Below are positions 13,643 to 24,700 of a DNA stretch of 64,000 nt, one piece after another (position 1 is the stretch's first letter; each line of letters starts with the position of its first letter). Both the position numbers and the translations under genes were made by a program. The DNA comes from Fereydounia khargensis. Its lineage: Eukaryota > Basidiomycota > Ustilaginomycetes > Urocystidales > Fereydouniaceae. The notes below the pieces were generated by a model, which made no database searches, was not told the origin of the DNA, and was given only the letters and a program-made list of their open reading frames with translations. The stretch is taken from assembly GCA_026413255.1 (NCBI GenBank), contig JAOCZO010000033.1, positions 31,801 to 95,800 on the forward strand, in the 5' to 3' direction.

Positions 13643-16600
13643 TCACAACCAGCTGAGCCACGCCTGTCTCGTGTCCGAGACAAGCCGCTCGACAATCACC
13701 TTGATCTTGCGAGCCTTCTTCGTCTTGGCCTTGGCCTTGGTCACTCCTGCATTTCCATCATCCTGGGTATCCTGACCAAACAGCGCCGCGCGATCCAGCG
13801 TCCAGCTCGCGTTGCTCGACGCCCTGCCCCGCCGCCACTGTGGCGCTTGCTCCTCCTCCTCCTCCGCAGCGCTGTCCTTCCCAGACGCACCAGTGCTCGC
13901 ACTCGCAATTGCACGTGCATGCGGCAGGTGCGGCACAAAGACGGTCTGCTTCGACTCGGTCTTCTTCTCTCCAGCTCGACACTGGTCCGCCTGCTGCAGC
14001 ACAGTCTCGATGCTCGGCCCGCCCGTGTCGGCATAGGGCCGCGCCTTGTGCTGTCCAAAAGCACCATAGCTCGAGGTCGCATCTCCGTTGCGCTGCTTGC
14101 CCGAGTCCGATGGCGACCGCCGCATCTCCTTGTCGCTCACTGCCTCTGCTTCGTCTTCGTCCTCAACTTCCTCCTCTTCTTCAGATAGAATGCTCTCCTC
14201 GAGGCCAGCCGAGGCAGTGCGTCTGAACTTGCCTCTCGAAGGAGTACGCCCATGGCTTCCGTACGAGCCTTGATTGGAAAAGCCCGGATCCGAGACAATC
14301 GAGCTGACCATGTTGGGGTCGACTTCGTTGTCGACTGCAGATGCACGACGGCTGCCACTGCCCGCGCCATCCCGTCCGCCTCGTGGTGACCCAACGTCCT
14401 TGCTGAGGCGCCGCAATCGCTCCTGCGCACTTTCATGCGTCGGAATGCTCGAGTCGTTGGCTTCACCTTTTCCAGCATCCATCGTCCAGGACCCAGAGCT
14501 AGAAGCAGTCATGGAGCGCTTCCGGCCACGGAAGAGACGCACCTTGCCTTCGTTGCGTCTTTGTCGGTCAATCTCTTCAAGCACCTCGATTCCGGTGCGC
14601 CCAAGGATGTCCTGCCGCGGTTTGGTGCCCGATGATCCACTCTCATTCCAACCGTCAGTCGAGATGCGAGAGTTGGTCATGGAGGGTTCTTGCAGAGAAA
14701 AGATGCGCTGATGACTGCTTGGCCTGCGCGTCTTGTCGACTGACGCTTGTCTGTCAAGCTGATTAGGGGCCACCTCGTGCTTCGGTCTTCGAAAGTCTGA
14801 GAAAGGGTCCAGGACAGTGTGCTCCGGCAAGGAGCGTGGATGGGCGCCTTCTGGAAGTCCAGTAAGTTCGCCAATGCTCTCATCAAAGTCCTGCTGCTCT
14901 TGTCCCTCGTCTTCGTAGTGATCATTACCGTTTCCGGCCGTGTGCTTGAGCGCCTCGCGATACGACATTGAGGTCCGAATGCCGATTGGACGTACCTGCG
15001 CATTTGCTTGTCCGGCATTCACAGCCTGCTGGGCAGCATTCTGCCCCATAGCTTCGGCACCTGGTTCCGCAAAGCGGAGAAGCTCGATCCGGAGGCGACC
15101 GTCTTGGGCAAGGGGGATCTTGGCGCCATCAAGGTCGTCAATCTTGTCCTCCACAACCTCCAGAGTCTCGCTCCGGACTAATTTTTTCTCGCGTGCACAG
15201 AGGTCTAGAGGGCCTTCTTCTTTATGCTCGAGGCAATGCACCAGGTTCCAAGCCTGGCCCTTCAGGACGCTCACCTGACGTTCAAATTTGCCCTGATCAA
15301 ACAGTGGATCCTGCTCAAAAATCTCGCGCAGGCCTTTGACCGTCGCTTGCCACCACACAGGGTCGTTCAGGATGGGCAAGAAGTGATCCCGTGTCTGACG
15401 AGAAAAGGGGAGGCCGATCAGATCCGAGGGAAGAAAGAGCCAGCCATAGGGATACTGCCGAATCTCGTTGGGATGCTTGATAGGGAAGGAGAGCGAATTG
15501 TCAATCGCACCGATCTTGATCTCGTCAGTTTCGGGATCGTGACGGATCATAAAGTTGTCCAGACCACGATCAGTGTTGCGCATGAGAAAGTCGAGGACCA
15601 CGAGTTTCTCCAGCTCGAGGCGGAAGAGATGCATGCGCTTAGGCGTCCAGTAGAAAGTAGGCGCAGGGTCAATGTGACTAGCTTCCCCTGGCATGGACCG
15701 GGCGCGCACGTCGTCACCGCCCTCATCGATGTCATGATCATCGTCGTCGAAGAGAGTGTCGTCGTCAAAGCTATGGCGACAGAGCATGAACCGCTTGAGG
15801 GCGATGCCGCACTTGCGAAGACGAGCCTTTTCCTTCTTGCGACTGAGTCGGTGTGCCATTCGCTCTTCGTCAAAGTCGCGCATCATGAGGCTGAGACTGC
15901 GAGATCGGGAGGGCCAAGGATGCCTGCGAAGGAAGTCGGATGCCATGGCATAGCCGTGGAGGAAGGTTTGGTAGCTGCCGACCTTGTCCGGGAGAGGCTT
16001 CTTGTCCTCTTCATATGCCTTCCTGTCAGAATAAGCATAGTGAAAGGTCGGAGAGGAAAGATTGACAAGCTCGGTACGAGGCACCATGCGGAGCACGAGG
16101 CGGCTGTCAAGGAAGGAGGCACCGACTTCGGAAAGATAGGAAAAGTTGGGGATGAGACAAGGTCGACCCATGGCCCACCAGAGGTATTTGCGGAGGAACT
16201 TGCGCTTAGGGTTGAGATTGCCGTAGGGCTCTTCGTCCTTGGGTTTGAAGACAGCGACTGTGGTGGTCTTGATGGTGAGTGGGGCGGCAGCAGGGTTTGC
16301 TGTAGCATGGTTCAAGCCGAGAAGAAGCTCTGGGTCGGAGGGGATCCTGACAAAGTATGATCCGCTCGAGCCAGTGGTGATCATCTTGGGGTAGATGCCA
16401 TGGGTGATAGCGGCCTTGACCTGTTGCACCTGCCGGTCGAATTCGCTGCGGGTCATGGAAGTGGCTTCAGACTGAGGCTTTTGTGGAAGTCGCTTGTGCT
16501 CTTCAGTCATGACGAGAATGTGAGGTGCGGCGCGGTCGATGCCATCGAAGAGAGTGACGAGTAGGCTGGGGTGGTCGGGACGGCTAGTCCGGGAGCGACG

Positions 16601-16756
16601 AAACTTGGCAGCCACGGCCGCCTTCCACTTTTTGAAGCGGGCATCAAAGTCGAGCTCATCTGGCGTTAGGTTGAGGCGGCTGCCACCACCATTGGAGGTG
16701 ATGGACAGCAGCGGAGTCCGCTCATCCTGGTCGGCGGTATGGTCCGTCATGGTCAT
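13643..16756 (-). CDS. LSB6: Phosphatidylinositol 4-kinase type II
   Basis: This kinase makes PI4P on vacuole, endosome and plasma membranes. A single exon encodes 1037 residues, longer than yeast Lsb6 because of a disordered C-terminal half. The catalytic part is at about residues 120-520: GSSGSYFVR (nucleotide loop), VAVFKPKDEEPYGNLNPK (the type II PI4K box with the ATP lysine), DFLMRNTDRGLDNFMI (catalytic motif) and IGAIDNSLSFPIKHP (metal-binding Asp plus the type II signature), then PYGWLFLPSDLIGLPFS. An insert of about 60 residues with an acidic run lies before the catalytic loop. After about 560 the chain is low-complexity with acidic clusters and ends in a Lys-rich helix. Two Met codons open the frame (16756 and 16750), and either could start. 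Confidence 0.93.
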   Translation of the reverse strand: MTMTDHTADQDERTPLLSITSNGGGSRLNLTPDELDFDARFKKWKAAVAAKFRRSRTSRPDHPSLLVTLFDGIDRAAPHILVMTEEHKRLPQKPQSEATSMTRSEFDRQVQQVKAAITHGIYPKMITTGSSGSYFVRIPSDPELLLGLNHATANPAAAPLTIKTTTVAVFKPKDEEPYGNLNPKRKFLRKYLWWAMGRPCLIPNFSYLSEVGASFLDSRLVLRMVPRTELVNLSSPTFHYAYSDRKAYEEDKKPLPDKVGSYQTFLHGYAMASDFLRRHPWPSRSRSLSLMMRDFDEERMAHRLSRKKEKARLRKCGIALKRFMLCRHSFDDDTLFDDDDHDIDEGGDDVRARSMPGEASHIDPAPTFYWTPKRMHLFRLELEKLVVLDFLMRNTDRGLDNFMIRHDPETDEIKIGAIDNSLSFPIKHPNEIRQYPYGWLFLPSDLIGLPFSRQTRDHFLPILNDPVWWQATVKGLREIFEQDPLFDQGKFERQVSVLKGQAWNLVHCLEHKEEGPLDLCAREKKLVRSETLEVVEDKIDDLDGAKIPLAQDGRLRIELLRFAEPGAEAMGQNAAQQAVNAGQANAQVRPIGIRTSMSYREALKHTAGNGNDHYEDEGQEQQDFDESIGELTGLPEGAHPRSLPEHTVLDPFSDFRRPKHEVAPNQLDRQASVDKTRRPSSHQRIFSLQEPSMTNSRISTDGWNESGSSGTKPRQDILGRTGIEVLEEIDRQRRNEGKVRLFRGRKRSMTASSSGSWTMDAGKGEANDSSIPTHESAQERLRRLSKDVGSPRGGRDGAGSGSRRASAVDNEVDPNMVSSIVSDPGFSNQGSYGSHGRTPSRGKFRRTASAGLEESILSEEEEEVEDEDEAEAVSDKEMRRSPSDSGKQRNGDATSSYGAFGQHKARPYADTGGPSIETVLQQADQCRAGEKKTESKQTVFVPHLPHARAIASASTGASGKDSAAEEEEEQAPQWRRGRASSNASWTLDRAALFGQDTQDDGNAGVTKAKAKTKKARKIKVIVERLVSDTRQAWLSWL

Positions 16757-17237
16757 TGCGGGACCAGGCTTGAGGAACGGGTTGAAGGGTGGCTGGAATG
16801 AGGTCGTGACTAGGGAGAAAAGGCAGACATGAGAGGCGGCTATCAGTGGGTCGGATCAAGAGATGCGAGTGAACGGGAGAAAGGGAGGAAGGGGAGAGGA
16901 GAAAGAAGGGAAGGAGGGAAAACGACGAGTGTAGGTGTGTGGAGGGAAAGTCAGGAATGCTGAGTCGAGTCGCGATGAAAAGAAGGGTCTTCTTAAACAG
17001 CCGCAATGGGCGGCGCTTTCTGTAGTCAAATGTGACTGACGGCTTTGATAACTTTACAGTGTAATGAGGCAAACTTTGGTTCCAACGAGCACCAGCCAGC
17101 CGGAAGCGATGTGACTTCAATACAGGATGTGACTGAACCATAAATAAGGGGGATGACTGGCGCTCAAGCGGCACAAGCCAAGCAAAGATGCGGGAAAGGG
17201 TCCTCCTCTCCTTCCCTGAACCTCTCTGAACCAGGCC

Positions 17238-17256
17238 CTACAGTACTGTACTGTAG
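17238..17256. other. CTACAGTACTGTACTGTAG near-palindrome
   Basis: One of the longest copies of the recurrent intergenic motif. It is a near-perfect inverted repeat of 19 bp. Confidence 0.5.
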
Positions 17257-17322
17257 TCTGTTCTGTGTCTCACACGCTGACGCATTGACCGATGCAAGTT
17301 GCCTTCTCCAGCAGAAAAGCGT

Positions 17323-17344
17323 GCGTTGCGTTGCGTTGCGTTGC
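17323..17344. repeat. GCGTT tandem repeat
   Basis: About four copies of a GCGTT pentamer in non-coding DNA. Confidence 0.75.
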
Positions 17345-17558
17345 GCACTGACCCGGCAGCCCGGCTGGGCCCCTTTTCGCCTCCACTTGGACAGAAACGT
17401 GGACCCCAACAGTAGTAGTGCACATCGCTCGCAAAAAAGCTCTCTCAACACCACCGCTCCCTTTAGCAGGCCAAGACCAAAAGTAGCCATGTCAACTCAC
17501 TCTATTCACCGCTCATGCTGTCAAGAGGCTTGGAAGAACAAAAGGATAAAAATTGAGG

Positions 17559-17570
17559 AAAAATGTAAAA
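17559..17570 (-). terminator. Pol III T-run terminator of the 5S gene
   Basis: Immediately after the 5S 3' end on the minus strand the sequence reads CCCTTTTACATTTTT. The T4 and T5 tracts are the expected RNA polymerase III terminators. Confidence 0.8.
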
Positions 17571-17573
17571 GGG

Positions 17574-17691
17574 AACTGCAGCACCTAGGATTCCCGCGTG
17601 GTCCCCCACCGCAGTACTGACTAGGCGATACCGTGCTTAACTTCGCAGATCGGACGGGATGCGGTGCTTTCACGGTTCTATGGCCGCAGAT
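17574..17691 (-). rRNA. 5S rRNA: 5S ribosomal RNA, dispersed copy
   Basis: Read on the minus strand, this 118-nt segment has the fungal 5S order: ATCTGCGGCCATAG at the 5' end, AAAGCACCGCATCCCGTCC, the internal-control-region core GATCTGCGAAGTTAAGC, AGTACTGCGGTGGGGGACC, and CGCGGGAATCCTAGGTGC near the 3' end. The 5' ATCTGCGG-type and 3' CTGCAGTT-type ends can pair as helix I, and T-runs follow directly. The copy stands alone, outside the rDNA array, as in several basidiomycetes with scattered 5S genes. It lies 163 bp downstream of the ataxin-3 gene and points the same way. It appears intact and functional. Confidence 0.93.
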
Positions 17692-17853
17692 AGTTGCATG
17701 CCAGCATGTTCAATACATATATGATTTATTCATGTTTTTTTTTTTGATGAGGGGATGAAGGCCATTGCAACACCAGCTAACAGGCCCACACAGACGCAAT
17801 AGTCGTAATCATTGGGTACCATAGCTTCATGAATTGCTCGCCCATGCCCGCAT

Positions 17854-19930
17854 TCATCCAAAGCGTGCCAGACGGCGGCGTCTCATTTCCTCGGCACTGA
17901 CCTCCTCCGCCTCCGCCTCTGACTCGTCATCCTCGTCATCTTCATCGTCATTGCCACTTGCCTTCTTTGCCCCAGAACTCTCAGTCGCCCCGGGCTGCTC
18001 GGGCTCCGGGCTGTCTTCGCCTCTTGCACGCCTCTCTTCACGCTCGCGCTCCTTGCGCTTTGCCTCTTCACGCATCTTAAAAATGCGGTCCACGTCAGCA
18101 GGCGGTGGCGTTTTCTCCGTCTCGTAGTCACCGTATGGCCAGTCTCGACTCGGCGCACTGGACGTGGACTCAAACTTGGCTGCCGCGGTAGGGTCGCCCA
18201 GACTAGCGGCCAGAGCGGCTTGAAGCTGCGCATCCTCATCGTCATAGTTGCGGTCCGCCCGTGGCCCGATAACCGAGCTGGCTTCTGGGGCTCCGGGGAT
18301 GCTGAATGGGTCTATAGCGTCATCGTCGCTTAGAATCTCCTCAACGTCGTCGTTGTCGCGGTTGGCCGCGGCCATCGCGGGACTGAGGAACGGTGATCGG
18401 TGCGGAAGGGAGGAGGACAAAAGCGAGTCGTCCTGGTCGAGCGAATCGTCGATTTCAATCGCATCATCCTGCGACAGCCCGCTGGCTTGCAGACCCTGTT
18501 GGATGCGTCGCGCCCGCCTCCCGAGTCTTCGTACAGAACCGTCAGCCGAGTCGGATCCAGAGCGGGCCATAGAAGTGGAGGGCGTCTCGGCCAGACTCGC
18601 CGCCATGGCCCTGCGCAGTTCATCTTCCTCGTCGTCTTCACCGGTACGCCGCTGCCCACTGCGCGCGCTCACGAGGCCATTAGGCGGCGTTGAGACCCAT
18701 GAAGAGGATGCAGTGGCTTCGCCACTTGTGTGATGCGTGCCTGCTCGTGGTCGTCGGCGGTTAGGGGCAATGGCATCAATCTCGGCATCATCCATGGAAT
18801 CGGTACCGGTAGCACTCCCGCTCCGGCCTCGCCTCCGGTTGTCTTTGACAGCGATGCCGGTTGATGACGAGGAAGCGCCATGATCGGCGAGACTGGCTCG
18901 GAGCGCCGCTTGCAGCTCTATATCTTCATCCGACATTGCGGGGGGTTGTCGAATGGGAGCCGACGTGCTGCCTGATCCGACTGGAAGAACTGAAGAAGAA
19001 GCAGTTGAACCTTGGGGCTTGAGGCCAAGTACAGCTTGGGAAGAGCTGGACGCTGGGCCAGGAGGCGGAAGAAGATCCGCGATCTGGTCCGCATCCGAGT
19101 TTTGAAGGCTGTCTCCGATGTTGCCTTCGCTAGCGTGCACGACAAATACCGAGTACCCTTCGGTTTCCGCCTGAATAAAAGGACGATATCAGAAGCTATT
19201 CTTTTACTTATGAGGAGATTGCAATGGACTCACGGAATGTAGAAGGGTGCCGAGGTAGTTTGGCCCGACCCAACTTGGCTCAGATAGGAACGAGTTGAGG
19301 TTGAACCAAAAGTTTCCGCTTGCGCCAAAAGCGCGGATAGTAAACCAGTGACTGTCCAAGTTGAGCACAAAGGCTCTCTCCTTCTCTGGCTGGGCCTGGC
19401 GAGACCTCATCGCCTCTGAGCGCCAGCTTTGAAGCCTGTTGATTCGAGGAATCCGGGTCAATTGATGGTCTCGTCAGAGAGTGCGACGGAATGAGACTTA
19501 CGTTAGACCCCATACTTGAAGCGCACGTTCTAGGACCGAGACACTGAAGAAGCCAGTGTCGTCCATGTTGAGGCTGTTTCGGTCCCTATTAGCAATGTCG
19601 TGGGCAGTGAGCCCCAAGTGTGTTGACTCGAGACCATCGAGCTCGTTTGCAATGTCACTGAAGCGCAGACGATTCAGTTACGTGACGAGATTGGGGATGT
19701 ATTGTATTGGTTTTACTCACGCAAGCTGGCTGGGGTCATAGTAGTTGCCCTGGAGCAGTGCATTGAGGGCATGCTGAGCACAGAGCATGCTTCCGTGCTC
19801 TTGTTGCTCTGTGGGTGGGCGGGAATACCAATTGGAAAGATGAGTGAGCGGGTTAGCCAGCCAGGGAGACATGAGCGACTTGAAACATACCATGGTGAAT
19901 ATGGGGCAGGAGCCGCTGTTGGGAGGTCAT
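17854..19930 (-). CDS. Ataxin-3-type Josephin deubiquitinase with three UIMs
   Basis: This is a cysteine protease that trims ubiquitin chains, usually as a Cdc48/p97 and proteasome partner. I read five exons on the minus strand: 19930-19891 (40 nt), 19808-19721, 19657-19502, 19435-19234 and 19170-17854. The phases join to 600 residues. The Josephin domain spans residues 1-185. It has EQQEHGSMLCAQHALN with nucleophile C23, the block NMDDTGFFSV, NLDSHWFTIR with H124 and FWFNLNS with N140, completing the triad. Three ubiquitin-interacting motifs follow, each with a central Ala-x-x-x-Ser core: EDIELQAALRASLADHG (about 240), EDELRRAMAASLAET (about 340) and EDAQLQAALAASLGDPT (about 473). A charged helix (MREEAKRKEREREERRA) and an acidic tail end the protein. 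There is no polyQ tract. Confidence 0.93.
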
Positions 19931-20408
19931 GGTAGCCCTCGGAGGGTGATTTGGTGAAGGAGTTGGAAGAAGTGAGGCAACCAGCGGCTCTCTATCAAGG
20001 AGCCACAAAGGGGACGACAGCCAGACAGACTGACGTACTTACGCGTCGATCTCAGTCCGTTGTCTGTCAATTAGGGTCGATTCGGTGGAGGCGTAGGCGG
20101 AAAGAAGACGCAAAGACCCAAAAAAGATGCACACACCGACGCAGCCACGCACGCGCCCAAGAAGTGGAGGCGAGGCGAGGACGCGTTGCCAAGCGGTTGG
20201 GTGAGGGAGAGTGCTGAGCTGTGAAAGGGGGGTGGCTTGGGCTGAGTGCGGTTTGTGATCGAGTAAGGGAGGTGGGTGATACTGTAAGTAATCGTGCTTT
20301 GCACTTTAACGACTTGCTTGATAGGTGCCGTGGCATCTTACCTGCGACATCACTCCAGCGCACACTTTTGCTAATCGGCTCGATCCGAGACACACGAGAA
20401 GATACGAG
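19931..20408. other. Divergent promoter of ataxin-3 and ATG27
   Basis: This 478-bp region lies between two start codons that point apart. The frame of ATG27 stays open up to 20325, but the Kozak-like context and signal sequence favour the ATG at 20409. I see no other feature. Confidence 0.5.
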
Positions 20409-21452
20409 ATGGCTTCCTTGAGATCACTGTCACACTCTCACGGCGAGGGGTCGTCAACCTCGTCACGGACGCATTCGCTACCGTCACGGCGTCGATCTTG
20501 GCGTCGAATGGTGGTGCTGGCTGCTTGCGCCTCTCTCAGTCTAGCAGCTCTAGCTCTGCTGACTGGTGCAGAGGCCAAGGAGACGCTGTCGCCCTTCGAC
20601 TGCGCCAAGGTCAAGCTGAGCAGCGCCCAGTCATTCGACCTTTCCCGCATTCCGTTCCCCGTCAGCACGAGTAATATCGAGTCGACCCCACCGAGCGAGA
20701 CACGGACAACCATCGACATTGACCTCTGCAAGCCGCTCGCCGCTAACCCAGACCGGAGTGAGGCTGACCAGTGTCCACGCGGCACACGCATCTGCATCAC
20801 CATTGAAAGCATCAAGGACGACCGCACCACCGTGATACAGGCTATCCCCGTCGCCTACTCTGGCGATGGCGGTGGATCGCGCATCCAAGCTGTCGCCGAG
20901 TTTGGTGACTCTCTCGATGGCGGTGAGCGTGCGATCAAGCTCGAGCTTCCAGGCGCTGACTATGCCGGTCGCAAGCAAAAGACCAAACTCGAGCTCGTTT
21001 GCGATAAGGCTGCCGCGCAGGACGCAAAGCCAACTGCTCGCAAGTACGACCGCGCCGATGGCCAACTCGAGATCCGCTGGCCTACCCGCTTCGCCTGCTC
21101 CAGTGATGGTGGATCTGGTGGCGGCTCAAATCCACCTCCATCTCAAACAGATCCCGGAAGCGGAGGTGAAATCGGCAGCGACACCGACACGGGCGGGTGG
21201 GGCTTTTTCAGCTGGCTCTTCTTCCTCCTTTTCCTTGGCCTCGCCATCTACATGGGCCTAGGCATGTACAACAACTACAACCAGTACGGCGCTACCGGCT
21301 GGGACCTCGTGCCGCACCGCGACTTTTGGCGCGAGTCGCCCTACATTGCCAAGGACGCTGCATCCCATGTCTGGCGCTCTGTCGCTGGCGGCAGCAGCTC
21401 TGGCGGTGGATTCGGCGGCGCTGGTGGTCGAGGTGCCTATGAACCTCTTTGA
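20409..21452 (+). CDS. ATG27: Autophagy-related membrane protein Atg27
   Basis: Atg27 is a single-pass membrane protein that cycles among Golgi, endosome, vacuole and pre-autophagosomal sites and supports Atg9 transport. A single exon encodes 347 residues from the ATG at 20409. A basic stretch (RRRSWRR) leads into a signal sequence, VVLAACASLSLAALALL, and cleavage is likely after GAEA. The lumenal domain (about 60-240) has the family's paired Cys (FDCAKVKL, DLCKPL, QCPRGTRICI, LVCDK, RFACSS). A Gly/Ser/Pro spacer precedes the membrane span FFSWLFFLLFLGLAIYMGLG. The cytosolic tail has the Atg27 signature YNQYGATGWDLVPHRDFW followed by PYIAKD. A shorter product could start at 20508, directly before the hydrophobic core. 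Confidence 0.93.
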   Translation: MASLRSLSHSHGEGSSTSSRTHSLPSRRRSWRRMVVLAACASLSLAALALLTGAEAKETLSPFDCAKVKLSSAQSFDLSRIPFPVSTSNIESTPPSETRTTIDIDLCKPLAANPDRSEADQCPRGTRICITIESIKDDRTTVIQAIPVAYSGDGGGSRIQAVAEFGDSLDGGERAIKLELPGADYAGRKQKTKLELVCDKAAAQDAKPTARKYDRADGQLEIRWPTRFACSSDGGSGGGSNPPPSQTDPGSGGEIGSDTDTGGWGFFSWLFFLLFLGLAIYMGLGMYNNYNQYGATGWDLVPHRDFWRESPYIAKDAASHVWRSVAGGSSSGGGFGGAGGRGAYEPL

Positions 21453-21735
21453 CCGTTCCATCTGTACTATCTTGTCTCTCTTCTTCTGCTCTACTGGATG
21501 CAATGAAACGTCCCCTCTCCTGTTTGCTTTGCTTGGCCCGTCAGCAACTTCGGAATACTTCTTGTCATTACAGTGATTTCGTATAAATGTCGTGACTCAA
21601 TAAGTATGCACAGGCCCGCGTGGCCTTCACAAGTGGGTATGCAACAAGGCCCAGCCCTTGGGCGCGAGGGGCTGGACAAGGTATCTCTGCACCATGACTA
21701 CTTCCCTTCTTCTCCCTCTTTCTTCGCAGCCGAGC

Positions 21736-24700
21736 TCAGAAGATCTCATTGGCATACGGGCACTCTTCAAAGCGATGTCCAACCTCCCCACAATCATCGC
21801 AAGGCTCGTTCACATCCTGTGGCGGAGGAGCTGACTTTGACGCAGCAGCTGTCGTGGAGGCAGGCGCAGACGCGGCCGATGGTTCCGGTGCTGATGCTGG
21901 TGCCGGTTGGGGCGCAGCCACGGATTGCTGAGGTTCGGGCTGAAGATGGGCCGCCGGAGGTTGTGGCGAGCGGCCCTTGGCGACCTTGCGGCGAAGGCGC
22001 TCCAGCTCGGCTTCGAGCTCTTCCTCGCGGAAGATACGTGCTTCGACAAGCGCCTCGAGTTCCGATACCTCCTTGCTGAGCACCGATACTTCACTCTCCT
22101 TCTCGCGTTCTAGCTCTCCCACCCGGCTTGAGAGGCGTTCCACCTCTCTCGTGCTCTCCTTGAACCGCTGTTCGAGCGAGGCAAGTGAGTCAGCCAGCTG
22201 ACGGCCACCTCCTGCAGCGCCATCGGAGCCCGCACCCTGCAGGGCAAGCTCGAGTGATCGCGCCTTCTGCTCTGCCTCACGCAGTTCGTCCCGCAGCTGA
22301 GCCTCAAGCAGCTTGTGCTTGGCCTTGATCTCGACGTTCTCATCAGTGAGCTGTCGCACGAGGTAGTTGAGACCGGAAACCTGGTTTGCCGACGAGGCGG
22401 CCGAAGCCTCGCTTCCTGCCACCCCGCCATTGATTGACATTCGGCTCGATCGTCGGTGCGTGCTGCTAGCGTTTGACATGACCGAGGCGCGTTTTTCGTC
22501 CTTACTTGGGCTCGGTGAGCCCGGAGATCCCGAAATTGCAAGTCCAGAGGTGCTGAGACGGTTTGAGGACGACTCGACTGATGCGTTCGAGACCAGCGAG
22601 AGCCGTGCTGAGTGACGAGCTTGCTCGAGTCGGTTCCGCAAATGTCGCAGCTCCTCATCCTTGGCTGCAAGCTCGCTGTCATACGTCTCTTTGGCACGCA
22701 GCACTTGCTCAGGTACCGGCAGGCTAGTTCGCTTGAGAGTCGCAATTTCGTTGGTCTTCTCCTCGAGCGCCCTTCGCAGCGATTTGATAACGGCATCTTG
22801 GTCCGTCTCGTCTTTGGACATTGCGCTGTCTTCCATCTTCTGACGAAGCTGAAATCATCAGTCAGGACGTGAAAGTGTCAGTGTATTGATCCGGCCACGG
22901 ACAGAGCACAGCTCCAAGATACATGTAACGTTACTTACGAGTGCTCTCTCTTTCTCTGTGCTTCGGAGCTCTCGGGATACCTCGGCAAGATCATCCTCTT
23001 TCTTTCGAGCCTCCTTCCTTGCTTCCTCAAGCGACTTGGACAGCTGCTCTTTCGCCTCTTTGGCAGCCGAAAGATCAGCCGAGAGCGCCTTGATCTTGCT
23101 CTCGAATGCTTCGGTCCCGTTTGTATGTTGGGATGTTCGATCAGTGGATGCCGCGCTTTGAGTACCGCTCATCGGTCCTACGTTCTCTGCATCCGCCCGA
23201 AGCATTTCCAGTTCCGCCCGCTCGCGCTCGAGAGCCACCTTGCTTTCCTCAAGCGCATGGTGGAGCTCCTCGACTCGTTCACGACCGTCCTGTTCGCTCT
23301 TGACCAGCCGATCAACTTCGGCCCGCAGTCTCTTGATCTCATTCTTGAGGCTTGCTTCGACTTCAGATGTCTTTTCCCGCCTCTTCTGAGAGTGCTCCTT
23401 CTCCTTTTCAAGCGCCAGAGCGGCCTCAGCAATCTGGTCTTCGTATTTGCCCATCTTGTCTTCGAGATGCGAGACTTGCTCGCGAAGGTTCTCGTTGTCG
23501 ATCTCGGCTGCTCCAGCGCTGCGTTGTCCCGATCCGGATGCCCTCTGGCTAGCCACAAGCGCGTCGTATCTGGATTCAGCAGCACCGATCGCCTCCTGGG
23601 CCTTCTCTTCAAGCAGCTGCATCTTTTCGAGAAGGTCAAGGTTCTCCCTTTCCACCTCTTCGATTCGTTGCTCGTAGAGACTGATTGTCTCGCGTCCCGC
23701 GTCTTTGAGCTCGTCGATCTGGCCTCCGAGTTCCTTGCGCTCGCGCTTAAGCTCAGATTCGAGTCGCGCTGTGCTGACTTTCAGGCTCTCAATTTCGCTG
23801 TCTTTCATCTTGATCTTGAGCTCGAGCGCCTCCTTTTCTTCTCCCTCTGCCTGTTTCTGCACTTGGGCATCAAGGTTACTTTTCATCTCGTCAATGAGTT
23901 TGGCGCTTTCCTCGATCTTGGCTTCCATGTCGCGCTTCTGGTTATCGTGATCGCCCTTGAGCTTGGTGTGTTCGTCTTGGAGCTTGGCCAGCGCCTTGGT
24001 TGCTTCGTCAAGCTTCTCTTTCGTCTCCTTTTCGCGACTCTCAATCTCCTTGCGGCGGCGGACTTCGTCATCGCGCTCCACCTTGCGTTCCTCCTCCATC
24101 TCCTTCTCGCGCTCGCGTGCCTCCGCTCGCATCTTGGCCTTCTCCTCCTCAAGGATCGCCTCGTTGGCACGGACCTCGGACATGCGCGCCTTCCTCGCCT
24201 GCTGGGCCTTCAGCAGCTCCTGGTTCTGCTTCTCCAGCTCCTCGACTTGAAGAACGAGCTTTTCGACCTCGTTCATCTGCTCTTCATAGAGAGACAGCGG
24301 CACGACAGCTTCGGCCACGGACTCACGTTGGAGCATATCGTCAGCCTCGTTAGGTGAGCCGAATCCAGGCAGTGAAGCACTCTGCTGGTGCTTGACTTGC
24401 CTGGTCGGACGCTTGGGTGTGAGATCCATTTCCTCGAGAAGCTTTTCCGCGCGATCGATGGTGCTGTTCGAGCTCACTGTCATGCTGTCGTGCGAAAAGC
24501 CCTCATCGCCCCCTTCAAAATTGTAGGAGGTGGTGCTTCCGAGCCGACTTGAGGACCTGACAGACAATGAGCTACCTGGTCGTTGTGCTGCCCCTTCTTT
24601 GGTTGGGCTAGGAGGTGGAGGCATCCCCGCACTAGCGCCTGTTCCAGGAGTACGAGCAAACATGGAGACCCGGCCCTTGGCTGGCCGCGGTGTCGCCACA

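Larger units (their letters stand above)
16757..17573. other. Intergenic: LSB6 promoter side and 5S downstream flank
   Basis: No protein gene is supported. There is a purine-rich leader just upstream of LSB6 (about 16850-16930), a near-palindromic CTACAGTACTGTACTGTAG at 17238-17256, and a GCGTT tandem run at 17323-17344. Confidence 0.5.

Noticed and set aside
15224-16360. 378-codon frame on the plus strand
   Set aside because: It is antisense to the LSB6 catalytic exon, has no domain, and is explained by codon bias of the real gene.
20325-20408. Upstream ATG of the ATG27 frame
   Set aside because: The added 28 residues are not hydrophobic and precede the basic region and signal sequence; ATG 20409 is in better context.
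23125-24357. 410-codon Leu/Phe-rich frame on the plus strand, membrane-protein-like
   Set aside because: It is the antisense of the Glu/Lys-rich CLIP coiled coil; Glu and Lys codons read as Leu and Phe on the other strand.
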